Of a DNA stretch of 64,000 bases, positions 7,454-16,759 are shown one piece after another (within the stretch, counting starts at the first letter, position 1; each line of letters starts with the position of its first letter). This stretch comes from Rhizobium sullae (GTDB lineage Bacteria > Pseudomonadota > Alphaproteobacteria > Rhizobiales > Rhizobiaceae), in NCBI RefSeq assembly GCF_900169785.1, contig NZ_FWER01000011.1, positions 1-64,000 of the forward strand. The letters run 5' to 3'. The translations under genes were made by a program, and so were the position numbers. The notes under the pieces were generated by a model. The model worked only from the letters and a program-made list of their open reading frames with translations, was not told where the DNA came from and made no database searches.

Positions 7454-7479
7454 AAAAAGGCCGGACATGCGGTCCAGCC
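7454..7479 (-). terminator. Terminator of the phasin gene
   Basis: GGCTGGAC / GTCCGGCC on the minus strand (7459-7466 and 7472-7479) form an 8-bp stem with one G-U pair and a 5-nt loop. It is followed by TTTTTGT and lies 26 bases after the phasin stop. Confidence 0.8.
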
Positions 7480-7505
7480 CTTTGTTTTGTCGCACCGGTC
7501 GCGGA

Positions 7506-7955
7506 TCAGGCAACCTTGAAGGAGGCCATGACCTTTTCGGCAGCTTCCTTGGTGGGCTTTGCGAGCTTTTCAGCGACCTGCTTGGAGGTTTCCTGCATCG
7601 ACTTCGCCTGCTCAACGGTCAGTTCCGCCTGCTTGCGCAGGAAAGCGGTCTGAAGTTCGACGAGCTCTGCAATCGACTTCACGCCGAGCAGCGCTTCCAT
7701 GTGCGACAGCGAATTCTCAGCGTTTATGCGGAGCGCGTCAATCGCCTTCAGGCCGATTTCGACAGTGCCGGCCTGCGCGGTCTGAACCGTGGCTTCGAGG
7801 GTCTTGCCGGCATCTTCGCCAGCGGCCTTCATCTTTGCATAGGCTTCACGCGACTGCTGGGCGCCTTTTTCAGTGAAGTCGCGGAAGGATTCAGTGAACT
7901 TGGACGGGTCGAAAGAGGACATTGAAAAAACGTCGTCGATCTTTATGTTAGCCAT
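7506..7955 (-). CDS. Phasin family protein
   Basis: A 149-residue, almost wholly helical phasin. Phasins coat polyhydroxybutyrate granules and set their size and number. The family core runs from about residue 20 to 130 (FTEKGAQQSREAYAKMKAAG, ENSLSHMEALLGVKSIAELV), with a typical FLRKQAELTVEQAKSMQE segment and a Lys/Ala-rich end. AAGGAGC lies about 8 bases before the ATG. A promoter-like sequence with a TGCATTGCA motif and a clear terminator frame it as a single-gene unit. It diverges from cbrA. The acetoacetyl-CoA synthetase at 11932 belongs to the same PHB cycle. Confidence 0.9.
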   Translation of the reverse strand: MANIKIDDVFSMSSFDPSKFTESFRDFTEKGAQQSREAYAKMKAAGEDAGKTLEATVQTAQAGTVEIGLKAIDALRINAENSLSHMEALLGVKSIAELVELQTAFLRKQAELTVEQAKSMQETSKQVAEKLAKPTKEAAEKVMASFKVA

Positions 7956-8010
7956 CGAATTAAGCTCCTTGGGTTCAGGCGGATAACGCCTGCGTAGTTT
8001 GGATGTATCT

Positions 8011-8039
8011 TATATAGGCAAGTTTATTGTGCATTGCAA
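8011..8039 (-). promoter_or_regulatory. Candidate phasin promoter with TGC/GCA motif
   Basis: On the minus strand TTGCAA (8034-8039), a 17-base spacer and TATATA (8011-8016) match a sigma-70 promoter 56 bases before the phasin start. TGCATTGCA (8030-8038) overlaps the -35 box. TGC-rich motifs of this kind are the known targets of the PHB repressor PhaR/AniA, so PhaR control is plausible but inferred. Confidence 0.5.
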
Positions 8040-8122
8040 CATAATTTGTGCGCCGCACAACGAATTAACCTTTCCGCCCGAAATCCAACCCCCAAGCTGG
8101 ACCCGTTTCCGGCTCATCGTTA

Positions 8123-8138
8123 TTAATAGACTGTTAAC
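8123..8138 (+). promoter_or_regulatory. CtrA-type binding site before cbrA
   Basis: TTAATAGACTGTTAAC matches the full CtrA recognition sequence TTAA-N7-TTAA(C) exactly. It ends 31 bases before the cbrA ATG, in the divergent phasin-cbrA region. A further half-site, TTAACC, is at 8065-8070. The match is seen directly; binding and the sign of control are inferred. Confidence 0.6.
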
Positions 8139-8169
8139 TTGAAGAGGCCGAAAGGGACAAGGTTCCGAC

Positions 8170-11100
8170 ATGCCCGCAGTCCAGTACCCGTTCATCGACA
8201 TCGCCGTGCATCAGCGGGTGCGGGAACGCTTTTCGCGCGGCGAAGCGTTATTGCTTTTCTCGGCCGACCTTTCCCGTTTGCTCTGGGCCAACGGCGCCGG
8301 CGCGGAACTCTTCGGCCAGACGGCGGTCTATGATCTTCTCGATCAGGGCGTGAACCGCGCCGACATCACCTTCCGTCAGATCGAGACCACGGCCCGCCAA
8401 CTCGCCGCGGTCGGCGATAGCAGGAACCTGATGATCCGGATTGCCAAAGGCTTCCAGCGGGCGCCGGCGCAGGCAACAGCCGAACTGATTGGGCTCTCCT
8501 CCGGCGAGCGCGCCATTCTGTTCTCGGTCCCCGTTTCCTCAAAGCCGCTTTCCGCCGCGGAGTCCGCAGCGCGAATGCTTGAGGGGCTCGACGATCCCGA
8601 TACGCACATGGCCGTGATCGGCGCGGAAGGCGAAGTCATTGCCTCCTCGCCCGGCTTTGCGTCGCTCGGCATCACCCAACAGACGGCGAAGGCGCTGACT
8701 GGTCTGGCGGGCACCCATCCCGACCGGCTCGTCAAGCGGCCGGTCGCCACCGGCAAGGGTTACCTGCCCGCTGCCGTCGGTAAGCTCAGCGACGAACCGG
8801 CGCTGAATCTTCTCTTCGCCGTCGAAACCGTGCTCGGCCATCTTGACCCGATCGACGCGGCAGCGCCGGAAGAACCGTTATCCACAGCCGCCGTTAACCA
8901 TATCGATGAGCCGAAGGGCGCGAAATTCGCCGACGCGCTCGATGCTGTTGCGGACATCGAGGATGTGGAAGAGGCGCTGGAGAGTGTCGACGGCGAGGAA
9001 GCCGAGAGTGCAGCGGAAGCGGCGGATGAGCCAGTCACCGACCATGAGGAGCAGCAGGAGCTTATCCTATCCGAGCCGGAACGACCTCCTGTAGATGAGG
9101 CGGAGCCCGTCGCAGACTATACGGCGGAGCTGGAGACCGGGACGGAACCCGCCTCAGCGCTGATCGAGGCCGAGCCTGCCGAAAACAATCCAGGGCATGG
9201 AACCGAACCCGGCGGCGAAGACAGGGCTGAGGGCAAGCCTGTATCCGAGGGCTTTAAGTTCAAGCCGAACAGCCGGGCGACGCGCTTTGTCTGGAAGATC
9301 GATGCTGACGGCCACTTCAGCGAAGTGTCGGGCGAATTCGCAGATGCCGTCGGTCCGCACGCCGCCAATATCATCGGCGCGGCCTTCTCTGACATTTCGG
9401 CGCTCTTCAATCTCGATCCCGAAGGGAAGATCGCCGACGCGCTCGAACGCCGGGACACATGGTCCGGCAAGACAATCCATTGGCCGATCGAGGGAACGAG
9501 CCTGATCGTTCCGGTCGATCTCGCCGCGCTGCCTACCTATACGCGCAACCGGGAATTCGACGGTTTCCGCGGCTTCGGTGTTGTCCGGCTGTCCGACACG
9601 ACCGAGGATCCGTTGGCGCTCGGCCTGACCCTCGGCCCGGATGCCGCCGGCCGCGACCCGACCAGCCACGACCAGCCGCCGGAAAAATCTGCGGAAGAGG
9701 CTGCTCCAGAAGCATCTGACGTGCAGCCTCAGCCGGAAGCGCCGGCCGCCGCACTTGAGCCCGAGGCAGCCTCCGAAGCCGAGCCTCGCGAAGAGCGGCC
9801 AGCCCTGCGTGTCGTGGAAACGCCGAGTCGGCGGCTGACGGACAAGATCATTCAACTCCATGGCGCGGGTCCGACGCTGAGCGCGGCAGAGCAGGCAAAC
9901 TTCCGCGAGATCGCCAAGCGGCTGGAAGCTTTCGGCGTTCGCGACGAGGAGCCCGCACCCGCAGAGGGCGCGGCTGCTGCTGGACCGGTGGAGCCTACCG
10001 AAGGCGAACCGGACGAGCCAGTCTTCGAGAGTGCGATTGCCGCCGAAGAACCGGCCGATACGGCGGAATCTGCTGACGAAGGTGATGAGGCGACTCAGCC
10101 GTCCGAGCTGGACGAGGACGATGCCACCGAAGGCCTACACGAAACCTTCAGCCCGATCGAAGTGCTGCACAGCGCCATTCCGCCGCGGGTGAAGATGACG
10201 GACGGGCTATCGGCCGACACCGTCGACCAGTTGCCGGTTGCCGTGCTGGTCCATGCTGGCGATGCGCTGATCCATGCCAATCCCGAATTCATGCGCCTGA
10301 CCGGCTATGCGTCCCTTGAGGATCTCAGCGATGTCGGCGGGATCGACGCGCTGCTGCAGCGCCGCGACCTGGACGAAAAAGCCGGACGCCCGGGCGCAAT
10401 GATGCTCGTTAGGGCCGACGACACACTTATGCCGGTCACCGCCCGCCTTCAATCGATCCGCTGGGAAGAATCCAGCGCACTCATGCTTGCGCTGATGCCG
10501 GTCGAAGGCAGCGACGTGGCGCCGGCCCAGAACGAAGAGGCACGCCTGGACAGCCGCTCCGACCGCATGGTCGAGAAGGTTGCCAAACTGCAGATCGAGG
10601 TGGAAGAGCTTCGCTCCATCCTGGAGACGGCGACGGACGGCGTGGTCGTCATCGGCGCCGAGGGCGACATCCGTTCGATGAACCGCTCGGCGAGCGCGCT
10701 TTTCAACTACGATGAGGAAGAAACACGCGGCAAGCCCTTCGTGATGCTCTTCGCGCATGAGAGCCAGAAGGCGGTGCTCGACTATCTGAACGGCCTTTCC
10801 GGCCATGGCGTCGCCAGCGTTCTGAACGACGGGCGCGAAGTGATCGGGCGTGAGTCATCCGGCGGCTTCGTGCCGCTGTTCATGACTATGGGCCGGCTGA
10901 CCTCCTCCAGCGGTTATTGCGCCGTCATCCGCGATATAACGCAGTGGAAGCGCACCGAGGACGAGCTTCGCAATGCCAAGGGCGCCGCTGAAACGGCGAA
11001 CGCCCACAAGACGGATTTCCTGGCGCGTATCAGCCACGAAATCCGCACGCCGCTCAACGCCATCATCGGCTTCTCGGACATGATGGCGAGCGAGCGCTTC

Positions 11101-11706
11101 GGGCCGATCGGCCATCCGCGCTACATCGAATATGCAAACGACATCGGCCGCTCCGGTCGCCATGTGCTCGATATCGTCAACGACCTGCTCGATATCTCGA
11201 AGATCGAAGCGGGCGAGATGGATCTCGATTTCGCATCCGTCGGCCTCAACGAGGCGATTTCGGAAGCCGTGGCGCTGGTCCAGCCGCAGGCGAACGGCCA
11301 GCGCGTCATCATCCGAACGGCGCTGTCGCAGTCGGTTCCGAATGTCGTTGCCGATCTCCGTTCGATCAAGCAGATCGCCCTCAACATCCTTTCCAACGCC
11401 ATCCGCTTCACCCCGTCGGGCGGCCAGATCGTCGTATCGACGTCGTATGAAGCCAGTGGCAGCGTCGTGCTGCGCGTGCGCGATACCGGCATCGGCATGA
11501 CGCGCAGCGAACTCGACCAGGCGATGAAGCCGTTCCGGCAGGTTTCCACGCAGTCGCGCCACCGCGGCGACGGCACGGGTCTCGGCCTACCGCTGACCAA
11601 AGCGATGGTGGATGCAAACCGGGCGATCTTCTCGATCAATTCGGCGCCGAACGAGGGCACGCTTGTGGAGGTCACCTTCCCGTCGCAGCGCGTGCTGGCA
11701 GGCTGA
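8170..11706 (+). CDS. cbrA: CbrA-like PAS sensor histidine kinase (PdhS family)
   Basis: A 1178-residue cytoplasmic hybrid-free sensor kinase. In Sinorhizobium, CbrA acts in the DivK-CtrA cell-cycle and envelope pathway and affects succinoglycan and motility. The N-terminal region is PAS-like. Residues about 235-380 and 490-690 are acidic, Glu/Ala/Pro-rich and probably disordered. A PAS domain follows at about 815-935 (ILETATDGVVVIGAEGDIRS). The HisKA box FLARISHEIRTPLNAIIGF has the phospho-acceptor His at 956. The ATPase has NILSNAIRFTP (about 1073), DTGIGM and DGTGLGLPL (about 1133). There are no membrane segments or receiver domain. The start is preceded by AAGG. The name rests on the HisKA sequence and on the phasin-cbrA-acsA2 order remembered from S. 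meliloti; another PdhS paralogue is the alternative. Confidence 0.82.
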   Translation: MPAVQYPFIDIAVHQRVRERFSRGEALLLFSADLSRLLWANGAGAELFGQTAVYDLLDQGVNRADITFRQIETTARQLAAVGDSRNLMIRIAKGFQRAPAQATAELIGLSSGERAILFSVPVSSKPLSAAESAARMLEGLDDPDTHMAVIGAEGEVIASSPGFASLGITQQTAKALTGLAGTHPDRLVKRPVATGKGYLPAAVGKLSDEPALNLLFAVETVLGHLDPIDAAAPEEPLSTAAVNHIDEPKGAKFADALDAVADIEDVEEALESVDGEEAESAAEAADEPVTDHEEQQELILSEPERPPVDEAEPVADYTAELETGTEPASALIEAEPAENNPGHGTEPGGEDRAEGKPVSEGFKFKPNSRATRFVWKIDADGHFSEVSGEFADAVGPHAANIIGAAFSDISALFNLDPEGKIADALERRDTWSGKTIHWPIEGTSLIVPVDLAALPTYTRNREFDGFRGFGVVRLSDTTEDPLALGLTLGPDAAGRDPTSHDQPPEKSAEEAAPEASDVQPQPEAPAAALEPEAASEAEPREERPALRVVETPSRRLTDKIIQLHGAGPTLSAAEQANFREIAKRLEAFGVRDEEPAPAEGAAAAGPVEPTEGEPDEPVFESAIAAEEPADTAESADEGDEATQPSELDEDDATEGLHETFSPIEVLHSAIPPRVKMTDGLSADTVDQLPVAVLVHAGDALIHANPEFMRLTGYASLEDLSDVGGIDALLQRRDLDEKAGRPGAMMLVRADDTLMPVTARLQSIRWEESSALMLALMPVEGSDVAPAQNEEARLDSRSDRMVEKVAKLQIEVEELRSILETATDGVVVIGAEGDIRSMNRSASALFNYDEEETRGKPFVMLFAHESQKAVLDYLNGLSGHGVASVLNDGREVIGRESSGGFVPLFMTMGRLTSSSGYCAVIRDITQWKRTEDELRNAKGAAETANAHKTDFLARISHEIRTPLNAIIGFSDMMASERFGPIGHPRYIEYANDIGRSGRHVLDIVNDLLDISKIEAGEMDLDFASVGLNEAISEAVALVQPQANGQRVIIRTALSQSVPNVVADLRSIKQIALNILSNAIRFTPSGGQIVVSTSYEASGSVVLRVRDTGIGMTRSELDQAMKPFRQVSTQSRHRGDGTGLGLPLTKAMVDANRAIFSINSAPNEGTLVEVTFPSQRVLAG

Positions 11707-11709
11707 ATC

Positions 11710-11736
11710 AAAAAAGGCAGCCGAGAAAGGCTGCCT
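11710..11736. terminator. Hairpin between cbrA and acsA2
   Basis: AGGCAGCC / GGCTGCCT (11715-11722 and 11729-11736) form an 8-bp stem with a 6-nt loop just after the cbrA stop. The A-run at 11710-11715 becomes a U-run on the minus strand, so as a classical terminator it would serve minus-strand transcription from acsA2. For cbrA it is a 3' hairpin without a U-tract. A weaker AT-rich hairpin (AAACCTTT / AAAGGTTT, 11851-11873) lies closer to the acsA2 stop. Nothing else is seen in 11737-11931. Confidence 0.6.
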
Positions 11737-11931
11737 GGAGTTTGGTGCTGTTCAACAAGATCTTAGTCGATCAACATCATGTTTCGGGGAGCCCGGTGGC
11801 CCCCAAGCCGCGTTGTTCATTTGCAGCCCTAAGTTACCTTTACCTTTGACAAACCTTTCTTAATAAAAGGTTTCTGGCCGATGAAGCTATGAACGGTGAA
11901 AGCTTGTAGTTTCCACTGCATTTGATTGAAG

Positions 11932-13884
11932 TCAGAAGCGCAATTCCTCGAGCCCGACGAACAGGTCGAGCGCCTCGGGATTGGCGAGCGCCTCCTTGTT
12001 CTTCACCGGCCGGCCATGCACGACCTCGCGCACCGCCAGCTCGACGATCTTGCCGGATTTGGTGCGCGGAATATCAGGGACCGCGATGATCTTCGCCGGC
12101 ACATGGCGCGGCGAGGTGCCGGTGCGGATGCGGCTCTTGATGGCTTTGACGAGTTCGTCCGTCAAGGACGCACCAGGCGCGAGGCGAACGAAAAGCACCA
12201 CGCGCACATCGTCCTCCCAATCCTGGCCGATGCAGAGCGCTTCGGCCACTTCCTCCATTTGCTCGACCTGATTGTAGATCTCGGCGGTGCCGATTCGCAC
12301 ACCGCCGGGGTTCAGCGTCGCGTCGGAGCGGCCATGAATGACGAGACCCCCATGCTCGGTCCATTCGGCAAAATCGCCATGACACCAGATATTGTCGAAG
12401 CGCTCGAAATAGGCCGCCTTGTATTTCGCGCCGTCCGGATCGTTCCAGAAGCCGGCCGGCATCGACGGGAAGGCCTTAGTGCAGACCAGTTCACCCTTCT
12501 GTTGGCGGACGGGCTTGCCTTCATCGTCCCATACGTCGACGGCAAGGCCGAGGCCCGCTCCCTGAATTTCGCCGCGCCAGACAGGCTGCAGCGGATTGCC
12601 GAGCACGAAGCAGGAGACGATATCCGTGCCGCCCGAGATCGAGGCCAGCTGGATGTCTTCTTTGATGCCCTCGTAGACGAAGGTGAAGCCTTCGGGCGAA
12701 AGGGGCGATCCCGTGGATGTCATCAGACGCAGGCTCGAAAGATCGTGGGTGGTCCGCGGCGTCAGCCCGCCCTTGCGCACCGCATCGATATATTTTGCGG
12801 ACGTGCCGAAGACCGCGAATTTTTCAGCCTGCGCATAATCGAACAACACATTGCCGTCCGGCGCGAAGGGCGAGCCGTCGAACAGGCAGAGCGTGACGCC
12901 GGTGGCAAGGCCGCTCATCAGCCAATTCCACATCATCCAGCCGCATGTGGTGAAATAGAAGAGCTTTTCGCCCCGCTTCAAACCGCAATGCAGCACATGC
13001 TCCTTCAGATGCTGCAGCAGCGTGCCGCCGGCGGAATGAACGATGCATTTTGGCACGCCGGTGGTGCCGGAGGAGAAGAGAATATAAAGCGGATGCTCAA
13101 AAGGAAGCCGCACGAACTCGACGGCTTTGGGCTGGTACGGCCTAATGAATTCTTCCAGCGTCTTTGATTTGGGCGTTTCGCCCGCAACCGCTGCGGCATC
13201 GCCGGCATAGCGGACAACCACCGCCGGAGCGCCGAGGCTCTTTGCGACCGCAGCAACCTTCGCCTTAACGTCCTGCAGCTTGCCACCATACCAATAGGCG
13301 TCGCAGGCAATGAATAGCTTGGGGCCGATTTGACCGAAGCGGTCGAGGACACCCTGTTCGCCAAAATCCGGTGAACAGGACGACCAGATGGCGCCAATCG
13401 AAGCGGCAGCCAGCATGCAGGCGACCGTTTCCGGCATGTTCGGCATCATCGCGGCGATGCGATCCCCCTCGCCGATACCAAGCGCGCGATAGGCCTGCTG
13501 CAGCCGTGATACGAGCGCGTGGAGCCGGTCCCACGACCAGCGATATTCGACTTTGTCCTCGCCGCGGAAGACGATTGCGTCAGCCGGCCCTTCGCTCGAT
13601 AGCAGGTTCTCGGCGAAATTCAGTTTCGCATCAGGAAAGAAGCGAGCCTTGAGCATGAGATCGCCATCGGCGAGCGCTCGTGCGCCTTGCTCCCCCTTCA
13701 CGCCACAGAATGCCCAAACCGAGGTCCAGAACTTTTCGCGCTCAGCGATCGACCAAGCGTGAAGGTCCGGATAGGTTTCGAGCTTCAGACCAAACTCGGC
13801 GTTGCAGCGCTGCATGAAGGCATGCATCGGGCTTGCTTCAATCGACTCTCTCGAAGGTACCCAAAGCGGCACTGTATCACTCAT
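11932..13884 (-). CDS. acsA2: Acetoacetyl-CoA synthetase
   Basis: A 650-residue adenylate-forming enzyme that activates acetoacetate to acetoacetyl-CoA with ATP and CoA. This is the last step that returns PHB-derived 3-hydroxybutyrate to central metabolism. The acyl-CoA synthetase core has [19 protein letters not shown] (about residues 270-290), ASISGGTD, the hinge region [15 protein letters not shown] and the C-terminal catalytic Lys in [10 protein letters not shown] (about 611). The N-terminal extension and [13 protein letters not shown] are typical of acetoacetyl-CoA rather than acetyl-CoA synthetases. GGGGAGGAG precedes the ATG. It is divergent from the AsmA-like gene. Together with the phasin it ties the locus to PHB use. 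Confidence 0.92.
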   Translation of the reverse strand: MSDTVPLWVPSRESIEASPMHAFMQRCNAEFGLKLETYPDLHAWSIAEREKFWTSVWAFCGVKGEQGARALADGDLMLKARFFPDAKLNFAENLLSSEGPADAIVFRGEDKVEYRWSWDRLHALVSRLQQAYRALGIGEGDRIAAMMPNMPETVACMLAAASIGAIWSSCSPDFGEQGVLDRFGQIGPKLFIACDAYWYGGKLQDVKAKVAAVAKSLGAPAVVVRYAGDAAAVAGETPKSKTLEEFIRPYQPKAVEFVRLPFEHPLYILFSSGTTGVPKCIVHSAGGTLLQHLKEHVLHCGLKRGEKLFYFTTCGWMMWNWLMSGLATGVTLCLFDGSPFAPDGNVLFDYAQAEKFAVFGTSAKYIDAVRKGGLTPRTTHDLSSLRLMTSTGSPLSPEGFTFVYEGIKEDIQLASISGGTDIVSCFVLGNPLQPVWRGEIQGAGLGLAVDVWDDEGKPVRQQKGELVCTKAFPSMPAGFWNDPDGAKYKAAYFERFDNIWCHGDFAEWTEHGGLVIHGRSDATLNPGGVRIGTAEIYNQVEQMEEVAEALCIGQDWEDDVRVVLFVRLAPGASLTDELVKAIKSRIRTGTSPRHVPAKIIAVPDIPRTKSGKIVELAVREVVHGRPVKNKEALANPEALDLFVGLEELRF

Positions 13885-14046
13885 TCAATCTCCTCCCCTA
13901 TTATTTGCTATATACCATGCTGCACCGCATTATAAAGTGTGCATCGCCCCGGACGCGGCTCTCCGGATTTGCATCTATCCGCCGTTTCATATATCCGGCG
14001 AAATCAGCACATAACGGATAAGCAGCTGAAAATACTGGCGGAGCTT

Positions 14047-15936
14047 ATGGGTACGTCAAGACAACCAAAATGGCGGCGCAAGATGATACCCGTTTCCCGC
14101 TGGCTGCCCGGGTTTGCGCGGGTTGCAACTGGCCTTCTCCTTGTTGCCGCTATCGTTTTCGTGGCGCTGCGCGTCGCAGCCCCCTACCTCGTTTCGAGCG
14201 GGCTGGTGCGCTCCGGCATCGAGGACGTCGTGTCGAAATGGACCGGCTATCAGGCCGAAATCAAGGGCACGCCAGTCCTGGAATTCTGGCCGACGCCGCG
14301 CATCAGGTTGAATGAGATCACCATCCGGCAGCCTGAAGGCAGCGGCAACAAGCTGCTCGGCACGATCGAGAGCCTTTCGGCCGATTTCAGCCTCATCGAC
14401 GCCATTCGCGGCCGTGCCAGCTTTCACGAGTTCCATCTGCTGCGCCCCAATCTTTCCCTTACGCGCGACCAGCAAGGGCTGATCGACTGGACCTATGCGG
14501 GGCAGCTTGCGAAGGCGATCGACGGCGCGCGCCAGGAAGGCGGTACCGAAATCCTCGATCAAAGGCTCGACGCAACCATCGGTGCAATCACCGTCGAGGA
14601 CGGCACGCTCAATGTCGCCGATCTTGCGAGCGGCAAGACCTATCATTTCGAAGGCGTAACCGCCGATATCACCTGGCCGCGGCTTTCAAGCCAGATGACG
14701 GCGGTGCTGATCGCGAGAACGAGCGGCGAAGACCTGAAGCTCGACTTCTCTTCCAACAGCCCGCTGCTGATTTTCGGCGGCAAGGTTGCTCAGATCAAAA
14801 CCGCGCTCACCTCCAGGCTCATAACGGCAGAATTCACCGGTATTGGCGGTATCTCCAGCCTCGCCGGACTGTCCGGCAACACGGCGGTCAATATTCCGGA
14901 CCTGCCAGCGCTATTGGCCTGGTCCGGCAAATCTATTCCGGGCATCGAGACGCTGAGATCGTTTTCGATCGAGAGCGATGTATTTTCCGCCGCCAATGGA
15001 CTGCGCTTCAATGAAGTCGCGCTTGGGCTCAACGATGCGAATGCGACCGGCGTCATGGACATTTCCGTTGGCACGAACGCGCGGGCAAAGCTCGGCGGCA
15101 CGCTGGCCTTCGACCATATGAACCTCAAGCCCTTCTTCGACGCCTTTGCCCTTCGTCTGGCCGCTGGCGAGGCAGGCGCGCCGGAAGACGGCGGTCCGCT
15201 GCAAAAGCTTGATGTCGACCTCAGGCTTTCCGCCAAGGGAATGCAGCTTCCGCCTTTCCAGCTCTCCGATGTCGGGGCAAGCATCATCGTTTCCAGCAAC
15301 GAGGCCAAATTCGATATCGGCGACAGCCAGTTCGAAGGCGGCGAAATGACTGCGCATCTCGAGGCAATGCGCGGGGACTTCGACGGCGGCGGCAAGCTGC
15401 AAGTTTTGATCCGCGGCGCCGATTTTGCGGGGTTGACCGAGCGGCTACAGTTGAAGGGTCCGCTACCGCTCGCGAGCGGATCGCTCGACATTTCGCTGAA
15501 AACCAGCAAGCCAATCTGGACGGCAGGCGCTGCCGACGTGAGCGGACAGCTGACGTTCCATGGCAACGCGGGCTCGATTGCCGGTCTTGACGCCGAAGCC
15601 ATCCGAAGCCAGGCCGCGCTGCAGAAATTCTTCCCGCTGAGTGCCGTTTCGGGCCGGGCATTCGACTTCAACCGTATCGACATAAGCGCTACCCTCGCGG
15701 ATGGCTCGGCGGAGCTTCGCGGCGTCAGCGTTCAAGGCGCAGACGAGACGCTGACCCTTTCGGGCATCATCCCATATGAATCCAACGGACTGGCCCTTTC
15801 CGGATCGCTGCAGGCGACGGATGCCGCCAAAACGGCAGAATTGCCGCCCCTGCCGTTCTTCGTCGGCGGCTCTTGGCCGAATCCGGTGATTTCGCCGGTG
15901 CCGGTGATCGATCAGCAGGCTCCCGGCGTCCAGTGA
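14047..15936 (+). CDS. AsmA-like envelope protein
   Basis: A 629-residue AsmA/TamB-superfamily protein. One N-terminal membrane anchor (about residues 22-44, ARVATGLLLVAAIVFVAL) is followed by a long beta-rich periplasmic domain with the family start WTGYQAEIKGTPVLEFWPTP and IRLNEITIRQPEG, and repeated amphipathic strands to the end. AsmA relatives are thought to move phospholipids between membranes or assist outer-membrane assembly. The ATG at 14047 has GGAG close upstream and starts just before the basic pre-anchor segment. The frame is open 36 codons earlier without a ribosome site. Its stop is one base from the end of potI on the other strand. Confidence 0.8.
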   Translation: MGTSRQPKWRRKMIPVSRWLPGFARVATGLLLVAAIVFVALRVAAPYLVSSGLVRSGIEDVVSKWTGYQAEIKGTPVLEFWPTPRIRLNEITIRQPEGSGNKLLGTIESLSADFSLIDAIRGRASFHEFHLLRPNLSLTRDQQGLIDWTYAGQLAKAIDGARQEGGTEILDQRLDATIGAITVEDGTLNVADLASGKTYHFEGVTADITWPRLSSQMTAVLIARTSGEDLKLDFSSNSPLLIFGGKVAQIKTALTSRLITAEFTGIGGISSLAGLSGNTAVNIPDLPALLAWSGKSIPGIETLRSFSIESDVFSAANGLRFNEVALGLNDANATGVMDISVGTNARAKLGGTLAFDHMNLKPFFDAFALRLAAGEAGAPEDGGPLQKLDVDLRLSAKGMQLPPFQLSDVGASIIVSSNEAKFDIGDSQFEGGEMTAHLEAMRGDFDGGGKLQVLIRGADFAGLTERLQLKGPLPLASGSLDISLKTSKPIWTAGAADVSGQLTFHGNAGSIAGLDAEAIRSQAALQKFFPLSAVSGRAFDFNRIDISATLADGSAELRGVSVQGADETLTLSGIIPYESNGLALSGSLQATDAAKTAELPPLPFFVGGSWPNPVISPVPVIDQQAPGVQ

Positions 15937-15937
15937 T

Positions 15938-16756
15938 TCAGGCGGCGTTCGCCGCCGTACGCTCATCGCGCTCCCGCTGCACCTCGCGGCGCTTGGTTAC
16001 GATCGAGGCGCAGATGACGCCAACCGTCACGACGCCGATCAGGATCGTGCAGACCGCGTTGATTTCAGGGGTCACGCCAAGACGGACCTGGCTATAAATT
16101 CGCATCGGCAGGGTCGTGGCGCCCGGACCTGACGTAAAGCTCGCAATCACAAGGTCGTCGAGCGACAGCGTAAAGGCCAGAATCCAGCCAGAGAAGACGG
16201 CAGGCGCAATGATCGGCAGCGTCACCTCGAAGAAAGTCCGAACCGGCGGAGCGCCGAGGTCCTGCGCCGCTTCTTCGATCGAATGATCGAAACTCACCAA
16301 GCGCGACTGCACGACGACCGCCACGAAGCACATCGTCAGCGTCGTATGCGCCAGCGTGATCGTCCAAAAGCCACGGTCAAATCCGATCGCCACGAAGAGC
16401 AGGAGCAGCGAAAGACCCGTAATCACCTCCGGCATGACGAGCGGCGCGTAGACCATCCCTGAGAAAAGCATGCGGCCGCGAAAGCGCCGATAGCGCACGA
16501 GCGTGAGCGCCGCGAGCGTGCCGAGAACCGTCGCCAGCGTGGCGGAGAGCACGCCGACGCGCACCGTCACCCAGGCGGCATCGAGCAGCGCCTGATTATA
16601 CAGCAACTGCGTGTACCATTTCGTCGAGAAGCCGCCCCAGACGGTGACGAGTTTCGACTCGTTGAACGAGAAGATCACGAGCAGCACGATCGGCAGATAG
16701 AGGAAGGCAAAGCCGAGCGTGATCGAGACGATATTGAAGCGGGTCCATTGCAGCAT
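15938..16756 (-). CDS. potI: Spermidine/putrescine ABC permease PotI
   Basis: A 272-residue inner-membrane permease with six predicted membrane segments and the binding-protein-dependent transport (EAA) loop EEAAQDLGAPPVRTFFEVTL at about 160-180. Conserved FNESKLVTVWGGFS near the start is typical of PotC/PotI. It is the last gene of potFGHI, starting 3 bases after the potH stop, which implies translational coupling. A charged C-terminal tail (REVQRERDERTAANAA) extends past the last membrane helix. It pairs with PotH to form the translocation channel for putrescine or spermidine. Confidence 0.93.
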   Translation of the reverse strand: MLQWTRFNIVSITLGFAFLYLPIVLLVIFSFNESKLVTVWGGFSTKWYTQLLYNQALLDAAWVTVRVGVLSATLATVLGTLAALTLVRYRRFRGRMLFSGMVYAPLVMPEVITGLSLLLLFVAIGFDRGFWTITLAHTTLTMCFVAVVVQSRLVSFDHSIEEAAQDLGAPPVRTFFEVTLPIIAPAVFSGWILAFTLSLDDLVIASFTSGPGATTLPMRIYSQVRLGVTPEINAVCTILIGVVTVGVICASIVTKRREVQRERDERTAANAA

Positions 16757-16759
16757 GGC

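Noticed and set aside
8891..8901. TTAACCAT CtrA half-site inside cbrA
   Set aside because: Within coding sequence and lacks the second half at the right spacing.
11926..13167. A 413-codon open frame opposite acsA2
   Set aside because: Antisense of a clear acetoacetyl-CoA synthetase; the open frame is a by-product of high G+C at third positions.
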